From Caulobacteraceae bacterium (GTDB taxonomy: Bacteria > Pseudomonadota > Alphaproteobacteria > Caulobacterales > Caulobacteraceae): a stretch of 16,521 nucleotides of DNA. Each line of letters starts with the position of its first letter. Position 1 is the first letter of the stretch. This document shows positions 13,123-16,521 of this stretch, in pieces. A program made the position numbers and the translations under genes. Under the pieces are notes generated by a model. That model saw nothing but the letters and a program-made list of their open reading frames with translations, did not search any database and was not told where the DNA came from. The DNA lies in contig CANGRP010000020.1 of the NCBI GenBank assembly GCA_947456005.1, forward strand, positions 1-16,521, in the 5' to 3' direction.

Positions 13123-13899
13123 ATGATCTCCGACGCCGACGTCGCCGCCTTCCGCGACCGGGGCCTCCTGCGCCTTCCCGCCGTCGCCGATCCCGCGGGC
13201 CTGGCCGCCGCCCGGGGCGCCGTCTTCGATATCCTGTCACGCGCGGGCCTCTGGACCGAGGGCGAGGGCTGGACCCTGGCGGGCGCCGATAGGCCGCGCT
13301 GGCCCGCCCTCGGCAAGGCGCCGGCCGCCTTCAAGGACCGCCGGCTGGCGACCGTGCTGGAGACCCTGGTCCCCGCCGACCTCATCGCCGGCCTCGACAC
13401 GCTGGCAGGGGCGAAGATGGGAACCGCCGGCGGCCTCAGCCGACCCCAGCTCCTCTGGACCCTGCCCAACGCTGCGGCCTGGAGCCTGCCCGCCATCCTC
13501 TGGCACACCGACGTCCCCCGCACGCCCCAGGCCGGCTGCCCCGGGGTCCAGGTCTTCAGCTTCCTCTCGCCCGTCGCTCCGGGCGCCGGGGCAACCCTCG
13601 TCGCCGCCGGCTCGCACCGGCCACTCAATGACCAGGGCGAGCTGAGGTCGAAGGAGATCAAGGCCCGCCTGCGCGCCCTGCCCCCCTTCGCCCGGCTGAT
13701 GGACCCGGCCCACCCCGACCGCCCCGCCGCCCCCGGCCCCCTGGGCGAGGCGGACGGCGTGCCCATCGAGGTGGTGGAGCTGACCGGCGACCCCGGCGAC
13801 CTCTGGCTGATGGACATGCGGGCGCTGCACACGGCCGCGCCCAATGCGTCGAAGGCGCCGAGGCTGATGATGACGTGGCGGTTCTTGCGGGAGGGGTGA
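13123..13899 (+). CDS. PhyH-family (phytanoyl-CoA dioxygenase-like) Fe(II)/2-oxoglutarate oxygenase
   Basis: This is a complete 258-aa protein of the PhyH superfamily, non-heme iron enzymes that hydroxylate small molecules using 2-oxoglutarate. The N-terminal ISDADVAAFRDRGLLRLP is typical. The iron ligands are visible as H128 and D130 in ILWHTDVP and H236 in RALHTAAPNAS, with R247 in PRLMMTWRF as the likely 2-oxoglutarate-binding Arg. VAPGAGATLVAAGSHRPL (151-168) is the conserved double-stranded beta-helix stretch. ATG 13123 is chosen because similarity with the two fragments starts there; the in-frame ATG at 13081 would add 14 Pro/Gly-rich residues. No good ribosome site is seen. The substrate is unknown. 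It converges with the Sel1 gene remnant, six bases away. Confidence 0.85.
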   Translation: MISDADVAAFRDRGLLRLPAVADPAGLAAARGAVFDILSRAGLWTEGEGWTLAGADRPRWPALGKAPAAFKDRRLATVLETLVPADLIAGLDTLAGAKMGTAGGLSRPQLLWTLPNAAAWSLPAILWHTDVPRTPQAGCPGVQVFSFLSPVAPGAGATLVAAGSHRPLNDQGELRSKEIKARLRALPPFARLMDPAHPDRPAAPGPLGEADGVPIEVVELTGDPGDLWLMDMRALHTAAPNASKAPRLMMTWRFLREG

Positions 13900-13905
13900 G
13901 GGGGC

Positions 13906-14196
13906 TCAGCAGCCCTTGAAGCCGGCCATGAAGCAGGCCGTCGAGAGCTTCTGGGCCCGGGCGATATCCTCGGGGGTCATGAACTCCGCGAGGGTCTGCT
14001 TGGCCACCGCCACCTGTCCCTTGGAGCCGCCCCCGTAGCCGCGCGTCCCGGCGAGGTTGATCCACATGTAGGCGCGGACATAGTCCCGCGGCAGGCCGTG
14101 CTCATTGGCGTAAGCGGCGCCCAGCTGGTATTGAGCCAGGCCGCTTCCCGCCTCGGCGGCCCGGCGGAACCACTTCATCTCCGTCTCGTGGTCCAC
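13906..14196 (-). pseudogene. Sel1-repeat protein, probably 5'-truncated
   Basis: About 95 residues remain: EMKWFRRAAEAGSGLAQYQ and LGAAYANEHGLPRDYVRAYM form one Sel1-like repeat, followed by the start of a second (WINLAGTRGYGG) and a C-terminal tail with MTPEDIARAQKLS. Sel1 proteins usually have a signal peptide and several repeats. Here the repeat homology begins right after a GTG at 14194-14196, and upstream the sequence turns to lower GC and unrelated residues, so the 5' part seems lost at a junction near 14200. A frame to 14454 is open but runs into the fic gene. A short expressed protein starting at the GTG or at ATG 14178 cannot be excluded. Confidence 0.65.
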
Positions 14197-14280
14197 GGCG
14201 TCGCCTGACCCTCGTGGTGCATGAGGAGGCTGGCGGCTGCAAAACGAACTCGCCCTCTCCATATGGAAGCCAGCTTGCCT

Positions 14281-14301
14281 ATGTGGAAGAATCTTCCACA
14301 T
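14281..14301 (+). promoter_or_regulatory. 21-bp palindrome upstream of fic, candidate operator
   Basis: Perfect 10-bp arms ATGTGGAAGA (14281-14290) and TCTTCCACAT (14292-14301) flank a single A. It ends 68 bases before the fic start. A related half-site, CATATGGAAG, lies at 14260-14269 inside a smaller palindrome (TCCATATGGA, 14258-14267). The arrangement suits a dimeric regulator, perhaps the C-terminal winged-helix part of Fic itself. Its fit with a -35/-10 pair is unclear. The surrounding 14197-14369 has no gene. Confidence 0.6.
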
Positions 14302-14369
14302 GTGATAGACAGTTATCGCATGGAGCCAATTTACTCCCATACGCATTTTAGGATTCCAAAGGGACGAAC

Positions 14370-15515
14370 ATGAGCGACCGGGGCGGAAGGTATGAAGCCC
14401 AGCTTGCTGGCTACAAGGCGTTCGTCCCCGCTCCGCTTCCGCCCGTTGACCCACCCTTCAATCTTACGGGCGAGATCGCGCGGCTTCTGTCAGAGGCCGA
14501 CCGGGCTTTGGCGGAACTGAAAGGCTCCACCCGCACCCTGCCGAACGCCGACCTTTTCGTCGCCATGTATGTGCGTAAGGAAGCTGTTCTCTCAAGCCAG
14601 ATCGAGGGAACCCAGTCATCGCTGGACGACATTCTGCGGGCCGAAGCCGAACTGAACTCACCCGGCGCCCCGCGAGATGTGGGCGAGGTTCTGAACTACA
14701 TCGCCGCCCTGAACTACGGACTCGCTCGCCTAAAAGAACTCCCGGTGTCTGGCAGGCTCATCAAAGAGATTCACGAGCGGCTGATGCGCGGCGTGCGCGG
14801 CGGGGAGAAAAGTCCCGGCGAGTTTCGGACGGGGCAAGTGCATATCGGCCCCATGGGGGCCTCGGTGCGGGACGCCACCTTTGTGCCCCCGCCTCCTGAA
14901 CACGTCCCGACCGCTATCCATGATCTCGAACGCTTCATCCACGAAGAGCGTGATTTGCCGCCGCTGGTCAGGATTGGCCTCGCGCATGCTCAGTTCGAAA
15001 CGGTCCACCCGTTCCACGACGGCAATGGCAGAACAGGGCGCCTGCTCATCACCTTCCTCCTTTGCGCGGAAGGCTTGCTCGATAAGCCCGTGCTCTATCT
15101 CTCCTACTTTCTTCGCGCCCATCGAGCGGAATACTACGAGGCCCTCCAGGCGACGCGTGATCGTGGCGACTACGAGGGTTGGATCCGGTTCTTCCTTACC
15201 GGTGTCGCCGAGGTTGCACGGCAAGCGGCCGATGTGGCGGCCCAGATCATCGACCTCCGTGAGGGCCACCGCACGATGATCGGCGATGCCTACGACCGGG
15301 GAAGCAAGCACGCCTTTGCCCTTCTCGATTTCCTGTTCAAGCGGCCTGTGGTCACGGCAAACGAGGTGCGCGACAGTCTGGGCATTTCGGGCGGCGGCGC
15401 GCGCAATCTCATCAACCGGTTTGTGGAGTTAGGCATCCTGATCGAGATCACCGGCTACGAGCGCAACAAGGCGTTCGAATACGCTCCTTACACCGCTCTC
15501 TTCGGAGACCTTTAG
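14370..15515 (+). CDS. Fic-domain protein adenylyltransferase, class II with N-terminal inhibitory motif
   Basis: This 381-aa protein transfers AMP from ATP to hydroxyl groups of target proteins. An N-terminal Fic_N-type domain (about 10-100) contains the inhibitory motif S-x-x-x-E-G at 75-80 (SSQIEGT), which blocks ATP's gamma-phosphate, so the enzyme is class II. The Fic core includes the flap EFRTGQVHIG (151-160) and the complete active site HPFHDGNGRTGR at 213-224 with catalytic H213. A C-terminal winged-helix domain (about 315-375, VVTANEVRDSLGISGGGARN) could bind DNA. AAGGG six bases upstream of the ATG is a fair ribosome site. The gene stands alone with no small antitoxin, as expected for class II. 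Its GC is lower than that of the cco genes, so it may be acquired. Targets are unknown. Confidence 0.94.
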   Translation: MSDRGGRYEAQLAGYKAFVPAPLPPVDPPFNLTGEIARLLSEADRALAELKGSTRTLPNADLFVAMYVRKEAVLSSQIEGTQSSLDDILRAEAELNSPGAPRDVGEVLNYIAALNYGLARLKELPVSGRLIKEIHERLMRGVRGGEKSPGEFRTGQVHIGPMGASVRDATFVPPPPEHVPTAIHDLERFIHEERDLPPLVRIGLAHAQFETVHPFHDGNGRTGRLLITFLLCAEGLLDKPVLYLSYFLRAHRAEYYEALQATRDRGDYEGWIRFFLTGVAEVARQAADVAAQIIDLREGHRTMIGDAYDRGSKHAFALLDFLFKRPVVTANEVRDSLGISGGGARNLINRFVELGILIEITGYERNKAFEYAPYTALFGDL

Positions 15516-15626
15516 GGCCTCGGCCAAGCCAACCCGAACCGGCGCACATAATAGGTGTTGTAGACTCGGCGGGACACGGCTCCCCCAACGGTGAAACCCC
15601 AATGTTTTCCAAGATTCTGGGAAGAA

Positions 15627-15703
15627 TGGCGCGCCCGGAACGATTCGAACGTCCGACCCTCAGATTCGTAGTCTGATGCTCTATCCAGCTGAGCTACGGG
15701 CGC
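15627..15703 (-). tRNA. tRNA-Arg (anticodon ACG), CCA encoded
   Basis: On the - strand the molecule starts GCGCCCGTAGCTCAGCTGG. The acceptor stem GCGCCCG pairs with CGGGCGC, followed by discriminator G and an encoded CCA (15629-15627). The anticodon stem TCAGA/TCTGA encloses CTACGAA, giving anticodon ACG at 15669-15667. The T arm carries GTTCGAATC. All arms fold without mismatch that I can see. Position 34 A is expected to be modified to inosine, reading CGU, CGC and CGA. It lies 111 bases past fic on the opposite strand; a - strand frame crossing it (15512-15853) is not a gene. Confidence 0.96.
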
Positions 15704-15836
15704 GCATCGCCTTGCTGCGAGGGCGTGGAGCAACGAGATCGACGAGCCCGTTGGCCAGACCCAAGAATCTGCAACCAGGGTAGTATCGGCGAAGGGGCGC
15801 GGATAAGCATGACAACGTTCCCCGGATGGTTGCTCA

Positions 15837-16397
15837 ATGCTCGTCCTCACCACCCAGCGGCTTAACCTGTCGCCTCATGATCCAGCCCGCGACGCTGCCG
15901 GGTTGGCGCCGATCTTGGGCGATGAGGAAGTTATGCGGCACATTGGGGCCGGAGCGATGAGCACAGAAGCTATCGCCGACTACCTGCAACGCCATGCCGA
16001 CATGTGGCTGAACACGGACATGGGCGGGTGGACCCTACGCCGGTCTGAGGATGATGCCGTTCTGGGTAACATCTTCCTGAAGCCCGTGCGCGATCTCCCG
16101 GAGATCGAGGTGGGCTACACCCTGGGACGCCAATTCTGGGGTCAGGGTTATGCCCACGAAGCTCTGACGGAGGTTGTGATGCACGGTCGAGGTCGCGGAA
16201 TCGATCGTATCATTGCACTCGTCCGACCAGCGAACATCCGCTCAATTCGCCTTCTGCTTCGGTGCGGGTTCGCCTTCGAAGCCACGGTCCCCATCAGGGA
16301 AAAGCCACTCGAACTCTATGTGATTCAACCCAGGGAGATGCGGCATGACGCATGCCACAGTGAATGGGAGTTGCCTCTGCGGGGCGGTGGCGTTTGA
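15837..16397 (+). CDS. GNAT-family N-acetyltransferase (RimJ/RimL type)
   Basis: This 186-aa protein belongs to the acetyl-CoA-dependent GNAT family. It starts MLVLTTQRLNLSPHDPARD, the usual beta strand with T-x-R-L. IEVGYTLGRQFWGQGYAHEAL (90-110) is motif A, with RQFWGQGYA as the pyrophosphate-binding Q/RxxGxG/A. Motif B includes NIRSIRLLLRCGF (133-145). The substrate is unknown; relatives acetylate ribosomal protein N-termini or small molecules. The last ~17 residues (after QPREM) look unlike the family and overlap the next gene by 53 bases, so the original stop may have been lost. The ribosome site is weak. Confidence 0.88.
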   Translation: MLVLTTQRLNLSPHDPARDAAGLAPILGDEEVMRHIGAGAMSTEAIADYLQRHADMWLNTDMGGWTLRRSEDDAVLGNIFLKPVRDLPEIEVGYTLGRQFWGQGYAHEALTEVVMHGRGRGIDRIIALVRPANIRSIRLLLRCGFAFEATVPIREKPLELYVIQPREMRHDACHSEWELPLRGGGV

Positions 16398-16521
16398 GGT
16401 CGACGCTCCATTCCTGAAGTTTGTGAACTGCCATTGCTCTCGCTGCCGAAAGGCTACGGGATCGGCGCATGCCAGCAACGCCGTCGTACTCCCCAACGCC
16501 TTCCGCTGGGTTCGGGGTGAA
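16345..16521 (+). CDS. GFA-family (glutathione-dependent formaldehyde-activating enzyme-like, CENP-V/GFA) protein, 3'-partial
   Basis: The first 59 residues are in the window, and the frame runs off its end. VNGSCLCGAVAFEVDAP (6-22) and NCHCSRCRKATGSAHA (28-43) are the two Cys clusters of the GFA zinc-binding fold (CxCGAVxFE and CHCSxCRKxxGS). GGGAG at 16333-16337, seven bases before the ATG, supports this start, although GTG at 16360 is possible. It begins 53 bases inside the GNAT gene in another frame. Most members of this family are not proven formaldehyde enzymes, so no reaction is assigned. Confidence 0.87.
   Translation, partial: MTHATVNGSCLCGAVAFEVDAPFLKFVNCHCSRCRKATGSAHASNAVVLPNAFRWVRGE

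Noticed and set aside
13023..13844. Upstream extension of nucleotidyltransferase copy B
   Set aside because: It is antisense to the intact PhyH gene. Homology to copy A begins at the GTG at 13022.
15512..15853. - strand open frame of 113 codons
   Set aside because: It crosses the tRNA-Arg gene in full, so it is not a protein gene.

Overview
The window looks like a chromosome segment from a high-GC alphaproteobacterium, most likely of the Caulobacterales (Caulobacter, Phenylobacterium or Brevundimonas type). The grounds are strong GC bias at third codon positions, a ccoNOQP-ccoGHIS cluster with typical alphaproteobacterial gene order, and a run of small accessory genes of the kind seen in that order. 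The genus is an inference from protein flavour; no search was run.

Region 1 (1-7336, + strand) is a nearly complete cbb3-type cytochrome c oxidase locus. It holds ccoN (5' end outside the window), ccoO, ccoQ and ccoP for the enzyme, then ccoG, ccoH, ccoI and ccoS for assembly and copper delivery. Most neighbours overlap by 4 to 14 bases, so the genes are probably translationally coupled. ccoN carries an in-frame TAG at 298-300 where the family has Tyr. Everything after it is intact and in frame, so this is a fresh nonsense mutation, a base-call error or, least likely, a readthrough site. A 12-bp tandem repeat sits on the ccoG/ccoH junction and duplicates the ccoH start.

Region 2 (7333-8882, - strand) converges on ccoS, with the two stop codons interlocked in CTAG. 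It encodes a VIT1/CCC1-type metal transporter, an unrecognised 198-aa protein with one C-terminal membrane helix, and a 55-aa small protein just upstream of it. The transporter leader has two mutually exclusive GGAGG/CCTCC pairings around its Shine-Dalgarno.

Region 3 (9070-13899) is a mosaic built by duplication. Two gap-free copies (about 92% identical) of an ANT(2'')/LinB-like nucleotidyltransferase gene lie 3461 bp apart in the same orientation. Inside that span are a small ParB/sulfiredoxin-fold protein, a secreted alpha/beta hydrolase on a lower-GC patch, and an antitoxin-like/PIN-toxin pair. Two 5' fragments of a PhyH-family dioxygenase gene share an 86-bp direct repeat. A complete, more diverged PhyH-family gene follows. 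The second nucleotidyltransferase copy has lost its own C-terminus and reads into the antisense strand of a PhyH fragment.

Region 4 (13906-16521) begins with a 5'-truncated Sel1-repeat gene. After it comes a lower-GC stretch with a class II (self-inhibited) Fic AMP-transferase behind a 21-bp palindrome, a tRNA-Arg(ACG) on the - strand with encoded CCA, a GNAT acetyltransferase, and the start of a GFA-family (CENP-V/GFA) protein that runs off the window.

No CRISPR array, transposase, integrase or origin was seen. The least explained material is the repeat-built mosaic of region 3, the orphan membrane protein pair of region 2, and the palindrome in front of fic.
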